The notes under the pieces: model-generated
Databases searched by the model: none
The model's input: only the letters and a program-made list of their open reading frames with translations
What the model was told of the DNA's origin: nothing
Part shown: positions 45,001 through 53,056 of the stretch, in pieces
Numbering within the stretch: the first letter of the stretch is position 1
Layout of the letters: each line of letters begins with the position of its first letter
Program-made: the position numbers and the translations under genes
Source: Paraburkholderia oxyphila NBRC 105797
GTDB lineage: Bacteria; Pseudomonadota; Gammaproteobacteria; Burkholderiales; Burkholderiaceae
DNA length: 64,000 nucleotides
Assembly: GCF_000685075.1 (NCBI RefSeq)
Contig: NZ_BAYD01000010.1
Coordinates: 62,001 to 126,000 of the forward strand
Reading direction: 5' to 3'

Positions 45001-45357
45001 ATGAGCTATCACCTGGAAGGTCGTCTTCTCGAAGTTTGCAACGGCAAGGTGCTTTGCCCCTGCTGGATCGGCGAGGACCCTGACAACGGTACCTGCACCA
45101 CCATTGTCGCGTGGCATATAGACAAGGGAACGGTCGACGGCGTCGATGCAGGCGGCAACACCATCGCGGCTGTCGCCCATGTACCCGGCAACATCCTGCA
45201 AGGCAACCGGACTGCCGCGATTTATGTCGACGTGCCCGGCGCTCCGGTGTTTGTCGGCAAGGCCCCGTCCTATCGATCGAAGAATCCCGCACTCGGCATC
45301 GACCTCGACATCAAAAACCCCAACGCTCTGCAAAGCACGTTCGTCTTCGACGCATGA
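45001..45357 (+). CDS. DUF1326 protein with internal deletion
   Basis: 118 residues; the family is normally about 200. The front (SYHLEGRLLEVCNGKVLCPC then WIGEDPDNGTC) and the end (VGKAPSYRSKNPALGIDLDI) are both typical, but roughly 75 central residues are missing: GNRTAAIYVD joins directly to VPGAPVFVGKA. The junction keeps the frame. The first Cys motif has Gly where CNC is usual. GGAGG 5 bases before ATG 45001 is strong. Function of the family is unknown. Probably non-functional or strongly altered. The next gene overlaps by four bases. Confidence 0.8.
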   Translation: MSYHLEGRLLEVCNGKVLCPCWIGEDPDNGTCTTIVAWHIDKGTVDGVDAGGNTIAAVAHVPGNILQGNRTAAIYVDVPGAPVFVGKAPSYRSKNPALGIDLDIKNPNALQSTFVFDA

Positions 45358-45476
45358 GCCCGATGGCAGGCCCACCGCCGTCGCGCGCCTCGCGCCATGT
45401 TCACGTGTTCCTGCCGGTTCTGACTGCGCTGATTGCGCTCGCGTGGGCGGTCGTTCTGGTCGTGACCCATGCATGA
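45354..45476 (+). pseudogene. Truncated DUF2182 membrane protein (N-terminal stub)
   Basis: 40 codons starting at the ATGA overlap with the DUF1326 stop. HVHVFLPVLTALIALAWAVV is one membrane helix of the kind that opens DUF2182 metal-binding-type membrane proteins, which normally follow DUF1326 genes in an operon. It ends after LVVTHA, at the point where the transporter gene begins. The bulk of the protein is gone, replaced by the transporter gene, which overlaps by eight bases. Confidence 0.55.
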
Positions 45477-46350
45477 AGCACGCGGTGGCCTGCTCGTCTT
45501 GCAAACGACCGTCCTCACCGCGGTGGCGATGCTCGCCTTCGCGGCTAATTCGCTGCTGTGCCGGCTCGCACTGCTGCGGGGGGAAATCGATCCGGTCAGC
45601 TTCGCCGGCATCAGGCTGGTTTCGGGAGCGATCATGCTCGCCGTCATCGTGCGGTTCAGGTCAGAACGGCCCGCGCCCGGCCATGCCGACTGGCTCGCCG
45701 CCGCCATGCTGTTTGCTTACGTCGCCTTCTTCTCCTTCGCGTATCTCACCTTGTCCGCAGGCACGGGCGCATTGATTCTGTTCGGCGCAGTTCAATTGAC
45801 GATGTTCAGCGTGGGTTTGCGCTCCGGCGAGAAGTTCGGATCCGTCGCATGGCTCGGTCTCGCACTGGCAGTCGCAGGGCTTGTCTACCTGGTGTCGCCG
45901 GGTATCGCGGCACCGCCGTTCCTCGGCGCGGCGTTGATGGCGATCGCGGGTGTCGCGTGGGGCGTGTACTCGTTGCGCGGCCGCGGGGTGGCCGACCCGC
46001 TCGCAGCGACGGCGGGAAACTTCGCGAGGGCGGCGCCGATTGCCCTCTTGCTGAGCGTGCTGTTCCTCACGAACGCCCGCGCTTACGCGAACGAGGCCGG
46101 GGTCGCCCTTGCGATTGCCTCCGGCGCGCTCACGTCCGGCATCGGGTATGTCATCTGGTATGCGGCGCTGAGCAAGCTTACCGCCATGCGAGCCGCCACT
46201 GTGCAGTTGTCGGTGCCGCTGATCGCTGCATTTGGCGGCGTGGCGTTCCTGTCGGAATCGATCACGCCGCGCCTGGCCGCGGCTTCCGCTTCGATTCTTG
46301 GGGGCATCGCGATGGTGCTGACCAGCAAATCGCGCAAGCCGCGCACATAG
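45469..46350 (+). CDS. EamA/DMT family transporter
   Basis: 293 residues with about ten membrane helices in two EamA repeats: LAFAANSLLCRLALLRGEID and FAGIRLVSGAIMLAVI in the first, GAALMAIAGVAWGVYSLRGRG and SGIGYVIWYAALSKLTAMRA in the second. Such proteins export or import small metabolites. ATG 45469 overlaps the DUF2182 stub by eight bases. This overlap looks like the product of a deletion that fused the two regions, so its original promoter may be lost and expression may depend on the DUF1326 promoter. Confidence 0.9.
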   Translation: MHEARGGLLVLQTTVLTAVAMLAFAANSLLCRLALLRGEIDPVSFAGIRLVSGAIMLAVIVRFRSERPAPGHADWLAAAMLFAYVAFFSFAYLTLSAGTGALILFGAVQLTMFSVGLRSGEKFGSVAWLGLALAVAGLVYLVSPGIAAPPFLGAALMAIAGVAWGVYSLRGRGVADPLAATAGNFARAAPIALLLSVLFLTNARAYANEAGVALAIASGALTSGIGYVIWYAALSKLTAMRAATVQLSVPLIAAFGGVAFLSESITPRLAAASASILGGIAMVLTSKSRKPRT

Positions 46351-46527
46351 CGTCCATCGGTGGCCACTCTGCAGATGCGCTGCGACAACGCGGCGAACCT
46401 CCACCGAGACGCCACGGATTAACTTGCGAGCTATTCGTTGCTGCCGACGCTGTTACCGAAGCGCTGCTCGCCGAGTACGCCCTTGAGCCATGCTGCCGTC
46501 ATCATGTGCAGCGTGGAGTCTCCGCCA

Positions 46528-47502
46528 TCACGCCGCGGCCGACGCTGCGATCCTCAACGAACGGCGGCGCAAATATACGTTGTTCATGATCAGTGCGACG
46601 GCGGTCAGCGTGGCCCCCGCGATCTGCGCCGACATCGGCACGACTCCCGTCAACGCTGACACAACGAACGCGGTGATCGGCACCACATCCATGAACAGTA
46701 CCCCATTCATCGGACCGAGGATCCGATTTCCGGAGACCCAGAACAGGATCGCACCGAACCCGGCGACGGGTCCCATGTAGAGCAGGTGCGGCGCGATCGA
46801 GCGCAGCGTTGACAACGTCGGTGCCGGCACTGCGTGCAGCGCAATCAAGATCACGTTGACGGTGACAATGGTAGTCAGCCCGAGCCAGCTCGTCATCGTC
46901 GTGTACTTCAACGCTGACCAGCGTGCAAACCGCGCAGAGCCGAACGTGTAGACCACCCAACACAGCGCGCCGATCACTATGAGCCCGCTGGCAGCGTAGT
47001 GCTGCGGGCCGTGAATGGCGGCCTGCAGATCACCGCCCGTAATCACCAGCGCGACGCCTGAGAACGATACCGCGACGAAGACAAGCGAAAGCACTGGCGG
47101 TGCGCTGCGTCGTAGCCACGCGCCAAGAAGCAAGCCCATCATCGGTTGTGTCGCCATCATGATCGAAGCATCAAGTGCGCCGTCCGGTCCGGCAAGTTGC
47201 TGTCCGAGAAATACGAACGAGCCGAATCCGCAAAAGCCGACAGATCCGAGCAACCACGCAGTCCCGAGCGAGTGGCCGTCCGCCCCGAACGCGTTGGCTC
47301 CTTCGCGATGCCGCAGCAGCATCGCGAATGCGACCCCGGCTATCAGGTAGCGCAGGGACGTGAAAGTGAATGGATCGATCTGCGTCAGCGCGTTGGTCAT
47401 TACGGGAAACATCGCGCCCATCAGCGCGGTAGCCGACAGACACAACGCGACGCCCTTCCAATAACGCATCGGCGACGCGAATGAAGTGGAGTCTGATTTC
47501 AT
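46528..47502 (-). CDS. EamA/DMT family transporter, TetR-linked
   Basis: 324 residues, ten predicted helices, two EamA domains (ALCLSATALMGAMFPVMTNA, SLRYLIAGVAFAML; LIVIGALCWVVYTFGSARFA, AGFGAILFWVSGNRILGPMN). It is unrelated in detail to the transporter at 45469. It lies 89 bases downstream of the TetR gene on the same strand. An 18-bp motif that also precedes the TetR gene is found 2-19 bases before its start codon, so repression by that TetR protein is likely. Substrate unknown. Confidence 0.9.
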   Translation of the reverse strand: MKSDSTSFASPMRYWKGVALCLSATALMGAMFPVMTNALTQIDPFTFTSLRYLIAGVAFAMLLRHREGANAFGADGHSLGTAWLLGSVGFCGFGSFVFLGQQLAGPDGALDASIMMATQPMMGLLLGAWLRRSAPPVLSLVFVAVSFSGVALVITGGDLQAAIHGPQHYAASGLIVIGALCWVVYTFGSARFARWSALKYTTMTSWLGLTTIVTVNVILIALHAVPAPTLSTLRSIAPHLLYMGPVAGFGAILFWVSGNRILGPMNGVLFMDVVPITAFVVSALTGVVPMSAQIAGATLTAVALIMNNVYLRRRSLRIAASAAA

Positions 47503-47503
47503 G

Positions 47504-47521
47504 ACTGATCGTTCTCAAAAT
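47504..47521. promoter_or_regulatory. Candidate TetR operator, copy 1
   Basis: ACTGATCGTTCTCAAAAT, immediately upstream of the EamA gene at 47502 on the minus strand. It matches the element at 48249-48266 at 16 of 18 positions, including all of GTTCTCAAAAT. Confidence 0.6.
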
Positions 47522-47591
47522 AGACTAAAAAAATGCCGGCGGCTGCCGACACCCGTGAAATCGTGTTCGCGAGCCGATGCGAGCGCTCGTC

Positions 47592-48233
47592 TCAGACCAG
47601 CGCTCGCATCGCCATGTCCACGATCGATGTGAGTGCAGACTTATCCATGTCGATCTTGCCGAGTACGCGCATCCCCTGAACGATGCAGAGCAGAAACCGT
47701 CCGACGTCCTCTGCATCCAGGCTTCGATCGAACTGGCCCGCTTGTTGGCCGCGCGCGATTGCAAGACTGAACTGCGTCGCGATGCGGTGCAGAGTCGACT
47801 CGATGTGGGAACGCATGGCCTGGTCGTCCGGGAGCAACTCGATGGCCGCGTTTGTGATGAAGCAGCCGTGCCGATCCAGCAGATTCGCGCTGACCAGCGT
47901 GTAATGCAGCAGCGCTGCGCGCAACGCGTCAGCCGGCGGCATGTCGGCGGCCAGTCGCTCCTTCAGCCGCGCGACGGCGCCGTCCGCATAGCGATCGAAC
48001 GCCGCGACAAGCAAGCCGTGCTTGTCGCCGAAGGTTCGGTACAGACTGCCGCGGAACACGCCGGTCGCGTCGCACAGCGCGTCAACAGGCGTTGCGTGGT
48101 AGCCATGCTCCCAGAAGATGCGGGCAGCTGTGTCGATCGCCTGGTCGACATCGAATTCCCGCGGTCGACCGCGTTCGGCGGGACGAGCGGAGCGGGAGCG
48201 AGCGTGGGTTCGGGAACTGTCGGAGGTAGCCAT
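47592..48233 (-). CDS. TetR family regulator
   Basis: 213 residues from ATG 48233. A Ser/Arg-rich leader precedes the HTH (GRPREFDVDQAIDTAARIFW, then ATGVFRGSLYRTFGDKHGLL). The C-terminal domain has YTLVSANLLDRHGCFITNAA and AEDVGRFLLCIVQGMRVLGK, in the style of AcrR/YxaF-type repressors. It precedes an EamA transporter, and the shared 18-bp motif at both promoters supports autoregulation plus repression of the transporter. Upstream codons (to 48608) are open but not coding-like. Confidence 0.92.
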   Translation of the reverse strand: MATSDSSRTHARSRSARPAERGRPREFDVDQAIDTAARIFWEHGYHATPVDALCDATGVFRGSLYRTFGDKHGLLVAAFDRYADGAVARLKERLAADMPPADALRAALLHYTLVSANLLDRHGCFITNAAIELLPDDQAMRSHIESTLHRIATQFSLAIARGQQAGQFDRSLDAEDVGRFLLCIVQGMRVLGKIDMDKSALTSIVDMAMRALV

Positions 48234-48248
48234 GGAGTCGATATTAGG

Positions 48249-48266
48249 ACTAATTGTTCTCAAAAT
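48249..48266. promoter_or_regulatory. Candidate TetR operator, copy 2
   Basis: ACTAATTGTTCTCAAAAT, 16-33 bases before the TetR start codon. It is the partner of the element at 47504. An ATTAG-GA-CTAAT inverted repeat (48243-48254) overlaps its left edge. Confidence 0.6.
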
Positions 48267-48647
48267 CAACCCGCTAAACGGCTTCGTTTGAAGTCCATCG
48301 GTGGTTTCCGCGGCGCGATCGGAGCGTCGACGGCAACACGATGTTCTCCGCATACGCGCGGACGCCCTGGTCGCGCTCCCCAAATTCCAGATAAACCCGG
48401 AATTGCAAAATATCTTGCAGTTGCGCGGTAAGGCACCCATTACCCTTGCCTTACGAAACGGAAGAGGAGTGATGTCAGGGCCAAGGCGAGGCCAACGGCT
48501 ATTTGAGCGGTGCGTTGCAAGACGCTCCTGTATTCGGATTCGATATGCGATCGAATTCCCTTCTCGGCCAGACGGCCTGGGCGTGCTGCGCAAGCAGCGA
48601 TACAACAAGCACGTTGTACGTGGCCCACATTTAGCGACGGACTCCAG
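48267..48647. other. Divergent intergenic region, no gene seen
   Basis: 381 bases between the TetR gene and the MFS gene. It contains the palindrome listed at 48404. No open frame with start signals. The MFS frame is open back to 48510 but lacks coding character there. Confidence 0.4.
48404..48419. promoter_or_regulatory. Candidate Crp/Fnr-type palindrome, site A
   Basis: TGCAAAATATCTTGCA is an almost perfect palindrome (consensus TGCAAG-N4-CTTGCA, one mismatch). It lies 229 bases upstream of the MFS gene. Similar elements occur at 50723 and 52811, each before another gene of the same cluster. Confidence 0.55.
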
Positions 48648-49955
48648 ATGTCAGACATTGCCGCATTTCCGTACACGAGTTCCTCGACGGATCTGGAAAG
48701 GACATATCAGAAGGTAACGCGAAAAATTGTGCCGTTACTCTTTCTCTGCTATCTGCTTGCCTATCTCGATCGAATCAACATCGGCTATGCCCAACTGCAG
48801 ATGCGATTCGATCTGCATTTTTCGGATGCCATATATGGCTTGGGCGCCAGCATGTTCTTTGTCGGATACATGCTCTTTGAGATACCCAGTAACGTGCTCC
48901 TGAAAAAAATCGGAGCGCGCAAAACCATGCTTCGCATCATGCTATGCTGGGGTGTCGTATCAATGGGCACCCTGTTCGTAGCGAATCCGCTCGAATTCTA
49001 TGTGGCGAGGTTCTTCCTTGGTGTGTTCGAAGCGGGCTTCTTTCCCGGTATCCTGTTTTACCTGACGCTATGGTTTCCGGCTGACCGGCGGGCACGCGTC
49101 GTTGCTTTCTTTATGGCTGCGACAGTTGCAGCCGGCTTGATTTCGGGTCCCGTTTCGGGCTACTTGCTGCAACACATGAACGGTGTTCACGGCTTGCGCG
49201 GGTGGCAGTGGATGTTTCTGCTGGAGGGCCTGCCGACGGTTTTCCTGGGCATCGCAACTTATCTTTTGCTGGTCGATCAGCCGTCCGCTGCCAGATGGCT
49301 TTCTGCTGCGGAAAAAGATGCCATTGCGCGAGACCTCGCAGAAAATTCACGCAGCGCCCCGGCGGAAACTACTCATGTTCGTGACGTCTTGCGCGATTTG
49401 CGCGTCTTCAGACTTGCGGCGCTCTATTTCGCCATGAATTGCGCCGCTTATGCGTTGAGCTTCTGGATGCCGTCGATGATCGAACGGGCCGGCGCCGTGG
49501 GCCTGCAGCGAATTGGTTTGCTCTCCCTCATTCCCTACGCCTGCGGAATTGTGGCAATGATCTGGTACAGCCGCCACTCTGACAGGACCCGGGAGCGGCG
49601 ATGGCACTTTGCATTTGCCGTGCTGCTTTGTGCCGTGGCGCTTTCCTTCAGCAACTGGACGCAAGGATCGCTTTGGACCTCTATCGCACTGGTCTCCGTT
49701 GCTCTGGCCGCAGTGATCTCCTCGTTCCCGGTTTTCTGGGCCGTGGCGACGTCGGTGCTTCGCAGGGAATCAATGGCCGTGGGTATCGCAATCGTTACCA
49801 CCCTGGGCGCCGTTTCCGGAATCATCTGTCCGTACGCAATTGGCCTGATAAAAACGTCGACAGGAAGCCTCGATGCCGGGCTCTATTCCTGCTCGGTTCT
49901 TCTCCTGATTGCTAGCGTTGTCATGCTTTTCATGAAAGACGACCCGCGTGGATAA
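48648..49955 (+). CDS. MFS transporter, anion:cation symporter (ACS) type
   Basis: 435 residues with 12 helices. FLCYLLAYLDRINIGYAQLQ, FEIPSNVLLKKIGARKTM and ARFFLGVFEAGFFPGILFYL are ACS-family hallmarks; the group imports organic acid anions such as tartrate, galactonate and 4-hydroxyphenylacetate. ATG 48648 begins a normal N-terminal region; the ribosome site is weak. It is convergent with the Crp/Fnr regulator gene, 38 bases away, and has palindrome site A upstream, so I infer that it feeds the catabolic cluster that follows. Confidence 0.92.
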   Translation: MSDIAAFPYTSSSTDLERTYQKVTRKIVPLLFLCYLLAYLDRINIGYAQLQMRFDLHFSDAIYGLGASMFFVGYMLFEIPSNVLLKKIGARKTMLRIMLCWGVVSMGTLFVANPLEFYVARFFLGVFEAGFFPGILFYLTLWFPADRRARVVAFFMAATVAAGLISGPVSGYLLQHMNGVHGLRGWQWMFLLEGLPTVFLGIATYLLLVDQPSAARWLSAAEKDAIARDLAENSRSAPAETTHVRDVLRDLRVFRLAALYFAMNCAAYALSFWMPSMIERAGAVGLQRIGLLSLIPYACGIVAMIWYSRHSDRTRERRWHFAFAVLLCAVALSFSNWTQGSLWTSIALVSVALAAVISSFPVFWAVATSVLRRESMAVGIAIVTTLGAVSGIICPYAIGLIKTSTGSLDAGLYSCSVLLLIASVVMLFMKDDPRG

Positions 49956-49993
49956 GGAAAGAGAAGAAGGCCAGATCTCGCTTGAGCGGTTTG

Positions 49994-50686
49994 TCAGTTA
50001 TCCTCCTGGAGCTTCAGCAAGGCCTCTCTTGAAAGTATTTGTATGCGGCCGTAGTGAAGCGAAATCGCGCCTTTGGCAACCATCGCCTTCAGTTCGATAG
50101 CGAGAGTCTGGCGAGTGATATCCAGCATCATCGCCAGCATTTCCTGCGACAGCGCAATCTCATCGCGACTCGCCGAGGCCGCGCTCATGTCGCCGGAAGC
50201 CAGCAGAACCAGCCTCCTGGCTATACGCGCCCGCGTGGAATAGGCCGCCGAGTCGTCGATGATTCGATAGAGCCAGCTCGTGTGGATAGCCTGGAGCTGC
50301 GCAATGGCTTTGGCAAAAGCCGCATCGTTCATCAGGGTTTCGAATGTCTGGGGCCTGGCCGCGAGGACGGTTGCATTCTCGAGGGCCACGACATCGTGCG
50401 CGTGGGGAGCGCCACTGATCATCGACATCTGGCCGAACCAGTTACCCGCTTCAATAACGGCAAGAATGGCCTCCCTGCCGTTTTCCCTGAGCGTGGACGC
50501 CTTCAGACGTCCCTTGTTGACGCCATAGAACCCGTTTCGCCGATCTCCTCGCCGGAACAGGTATTCCCCGGACTTGAGCTGAACTGTCCAGCAACCCTCG
50601 AGCAGAGCCTGCTGCGTGGCCCGAGCCAGCGAGCCGAACCAGGGATTCGCGCGCATCTCGTCAGATGCCTGTGCGATGAAAGTCAT
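49994..50686 (-). CDS. Crp/Fnr family regulator without Fe-S cysteines
   Basis: About 230 residues from ATG 50686; the frame is open to 50830 but the added residues are not family-like. The cNMP-type jelly-roll is present (GEYLFRRGDRRNGFYGVNKG, AILAVIEAGNWFGQMSMISG). The Glu that contacts cAMP ribose in Crp is Gln in GNWFGQ, and there is no N-terminal Cys cluster as in Fnr. So neither cAMP nor oxygen sensing is expected and the ligand is unknown. The C-terminal HTH reads LSQEMLAMMLDITRQTLAIE. It is divergent from the class II aldolase gene, with palindrome site B between them. Confidence 0.9.
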   Translation of the reverse strand: MTFIAQASDEMRANPWFGSLARATQQALLEGCWTVQLKSGEYLFRRGDRRNGFYGVNKGRLKASTLRENGREAILAVIEAGNWFGQMSMISGAPHAHDVVALENATVLAARPQTFETLMNDAAFAKAIAQLQAIHTSWLYRIIDDSAAYSTRARIARRLVLLASGDMSAASASRDEIALSQEMLAMMLDITRQTLAIELKAMVAKGAISLHYGRIQILSREALLKLQEDN

Positions 50687-50722
50687 TTGAAACCTCGATT
50701 CGGCCGGAAGAAACGCGAGAAC

Positions 50723-50738
50723 TGGAAGATATCTTGCG
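50723..50738. promoter_or_regulatory. Candidate Crp/Fnr-type palindrome, site B
   Basis: TGGAAGATATCTTGCG contains the nearly symmetrical GNAAGATATCTTGC. It sits between the divergent Crp/Fnr gene (start 50686) and the aldolase gene (start 50848), the expected place for autoregulation and activation. With GG and GC ten bases apart it could also be read as a weak sigma-54 promoter. Confidence 0.55.
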
Positions 50739-50847
50739 GTCTGAAGATAGGCGCTTTTGTACTCTGTGGTCAAGTTGACGCTCAAAGCAACGACGTTGCA
50801 TCCGTCAACGGTTCCCGATCCAACCTTCACAATTTCAGGGAGACATC

Positions 50848-51603
50848 ATGCGAATCCCGTCGCTGAAAAATACCGTCAGTGCTGACGAATGGCAACTCCG
50901 CTGCGACCTCGCGGCATGTTATCGCCTCGTGGCGCTGCATGGCTGGACCGATCTGATCTTTACGCACATCAGCGCGCGAATGCCTGGTCCCGACCATCGT
51001 TTCCTGATCAATCCGTACGGGCTCCTGTTCGAAGAGGTCACCGCATCGTCGCTCATCATGGTCAATACCGAAGGCCAGCGGCTGTCGAACTCGGAGTTCG
51101 AGGTCAATCGCGCTGGGTTTGTGATCCATAGCGCGATTCATGCTGCACGCGAGGACGTGCAGTGCGTATTGCACACACATACCCGCGCGGGCGTAGCCGT
51201 CAGTGCGCAGAAGAACGGCCTGTTGCCGATTTCCCAGCAATCGACGTTCGTGCTCGACTCACTCGGATATCACGATTACGAGGGCGTAGCGCTTCGAGAT
51301 GACGAAAAACCGCGCCTTCAGGACGACCTTGGGCACGCCAACTATCTGATGCTCAGGAATCATGGCTTGCTGACCGTCGGAAGGACCATTGCAGATGCAT
51401 TTCTGAGCATGTACATCTTCGAGACTGCGTGCCAGATCCAGTTGTCAGCACAGGCGGGAGGCGAACTGACGCTTGTGGACCGGGATATTCTGGCCACAGC
51501 GGCTTCGGCGAAAGATGTTCAGACGGACGGAGTCGGAGGCTCGTTTGTGTGGCCGGCGCTGATTCGCAAACTCGACCGGGTTGACGACAGTTATCGTTCG
51601 TAG
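50848..51603 (+). CDS. Class II aldolase/adducin family protein
   Basis: 251 residues. The family metal site is visible: HTHTRAGVA and LRNHGLLTVG supply zinc ligands, and GWTDLIFTHISARMPGPDHR and FLINPYGLLFEEV are typical of the adducin-like branch. Enzymes of this branch cleave or epimerise sugar phosphates or decarboxylate short acids; the exact reaction cannot be told. GGGAGA precedes ATG 50848. It opens the catabolic run that continues to 56062 and is divergent from the Crp/Fnr gene. Confidence 0.9.
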   Translation: MRIPSLKNTVSADEWQLRCDLAACYRLVALHGWTDLIFTHISARMPGPDHRFLINPYGLLFEEVTASSLIMVNTEGQRLSNSEFEVNRAGFVIHSAIHAAREDVQCVLHTHTRAGVAVSAQKNGLLPISQQSTFVLDSLGYHDYEGVALRDDEKPRLQDDLGHANYLMLRNHGLLTVGRTIADAFLSMYIFETACQIQLSAQAGGELTLVDRDILATAASAKDVQTDGVGGSFVWPALIRKLDRVDDSYRS

Positions 51604-51634
51604 GGAGTCGGTCCGGGGCGGACACGAATTTTTC

Positions 51635-51652
51635 GGGAGAGGGAGCTCTCCC
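51635..51652 (+). terminator. Hairpin after the class II aldolase gene
   Basis: GGGAGAG-GGAG-CTCTCCC is a perfect 7-bp stem with a 4-base loop, starting 32 bases after the stop. No T-run follows on the plus strand, so termination may be partial. It suggests that the hydrolase gene at 51820 has its own promoter in the 51653-51819 gap. Confidence 0.45.
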
Positions 51653-51819
51653 ATTCTCGCGTTCGATGAATACGCGCGCTGAATGTACCCGAAGCGCGCA
51701 TTGAAATGGCCCACCTGATAATCGTGATCGCGCATCGATTGGCGGATCTCCGCAACAACGATACGCAGTCCAGAATATAAAGGCGAACCCATCGAGTTTG
51801 CCCGTTCGAGGAAAGAGAC

Positions 51820-52707
51820 ATGACCCAAAGCACAGACGCCTGGAAAGCCAGGGGAGACCACTTTACCTACCGTGGCCACAAGATCTTCTGGCGCGAGGAA
51901 GGGAGAGCGGATGCCCCTGCTCTCCTTTTAATCCATGGCTTTCCGACGGCTTCGTGGGATTGGCTACACGTCTGGCCGGATCTGCTCAAGCGTTATAGAT
52001 TGCTCACGCTAGATATGATCGGTTTCGGTCATTCGGACAAGCCGCGTGATTACCGCTACTCGATCCTCGATCAGGCCGATCTTTACGATCGATTCCTGGC
52101 AATGCGTGGCGTCGGTGAATTCCACATTCTGGCTCATGACTACGGGGACTCGGTGGCGCAGGAAATGTTAGCCAGAGATATTGAATGCTCCGATCGACCA
52201 CGACTGCGGAGTGTTTGTTTCCTCAATGGTGGCCTTTTCCCTGAAACGCACAGGCGCGTGCGTTTTCAGTCGCTCCTGCTTTCGCCGATCGGGCCGCTCG
52301 TCTCCTTGCTGACGACCCGAAGAAAGCTGTCTGAAAACATGAGCGCGGTATTCGGGAGTCAATATCCGGCGGATGCGCAAACGCTCGACTCCATGTGGGA
52401 TGTGCTGCGTGAACAGCATGGCGAGCGGATCATGCACAAACTCATCAATTACATCCCTGATCGCATCGAGCATCGGGAAAGATGGGTTGGCGCGCTCCAG
52501 GCGGCGGAGATTCCGCTCAAGCTGATCGTCGGCCCTGTTGACCCTATCTCGGGTAGCCACATGGTCGAGCGCTATCGCGAGCTGGTGCCCCGTTCCGATG
52601 TCACGGAATTGCCTGGCGTCGGACACTACCCGCAAGTTCAGGCCCCGGCCGCTGTGACCGCCTGTTACTTTGAGTTCCGCGACCGATTGGCAACCGTGTG
52701 TGCGTGA
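51820..52707 (+). CDS. Alpha/beta hydrolase with Asp nucleophile (dehalogenase/epoxide-hydrolase-like)
   Basis: 295 residues. The oxyanion HGFPTASWDW and the nucleophile elbow AHDYGDSVA are clear; the nucleophile is Asp107 instead of Ser, as in haloalkane/haloacetate dehalogenases and epoxide hydrolases. The acid is in VGPVDPISGS and the catalytic His in GVGHYPQVQ. An R-rich cap domain lies between. Asp107 forms an alkyl-enzyme ester in that class, so a halide or epoxide substrate is possible. GAGGAAAGAG precedes ATG 51820. Within the catabolic cluster it may process the starting compound. Confidence 0.85.
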   Translation: MTQSTDAWKARGDHFTYRGHKIFWREEGRADAPALLLIHGFPTASWDWLHVWPDLLKRYRLLTLDMIGFGHSDKPRDYRYSILDQADLYDRFLAMRGVGEFHILAHDYGDSVAQEMLARDIECSDRPRLRSVCFLNGGLFPETHRRVRFQSLLLSPIGPLVSLLTTRRKLSENMSAVFGSQYPADAQTLDSMWDVLREQHGERIMHKLINYIPDRIEHRERWVGALQAAEIPLKLIVGPVDPISGSHMVERYRELVPRSDVTELPGVGHYPQVQAPAAVTACYFEFRDRLATVCA

Positions 52708-53056
52708 ATCGGCGTCGAGCACCGAATCCGGCGCGATGTCCATGACGCAAGTCGTGCCGGCGCGCCCCGGTGACGAGGACATCGGCAGCGGTGCCCGAAA
52801 AACCCGGGTTTGGAAGTTTCCTTGCAGTTGTGGTTCTGGGCAGACGTTACGCTTGACGCACGAGTTGAAAAGAAGCGCAGAGCCTAACACTGGCTGGTTC
52901 GTCGTCACATCCGTCACATACGCATCGCGCCGGTGCCGCCATGTCCAACGGGAGACCGAAGGCCACGGGGACGATGCGTCGGTGCGGTGTGGGTTGGGAG
53001 TTTCGTTTGATTACGCGCGGCGCCGTTCGTCGTTGCGCAAAGCGTGGAGATAGAAC
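52708..53056. other. Intergenic region with palindrome, no gene seen
   Basis: 349 bases between the hydrolase and the 2-hydroxyacid dehydrogenase genes. Holds palindrome site C (52811). Open frames here, including 52670-53053, are not coding-like. Confidence 0.4.
52811..52826. promoter_or_regulatory. Candidate Crp/Fnr-type palindrome, site C
   Basis: TGGAAGTTTCCTTGCA shares the TGNAAG-N4-CTTGCA frame of sites A and B (12 of 16 positions against the idealised palindrome). It is 230 bases before the dehydrogenase gene. Confidence 0.45.

Noticed and set aside
50723..52826. TGGAAG-N4-CTTGC elements at 50723 and 52811 as sigma-54 promoters
   Set aside because: GG-N10-GC spacing fits, but the -24 box lacks the CAC part, both are palindromic and a third copy (48404) lacks the GG. 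Crp/Fnr-type operators explain all three better.
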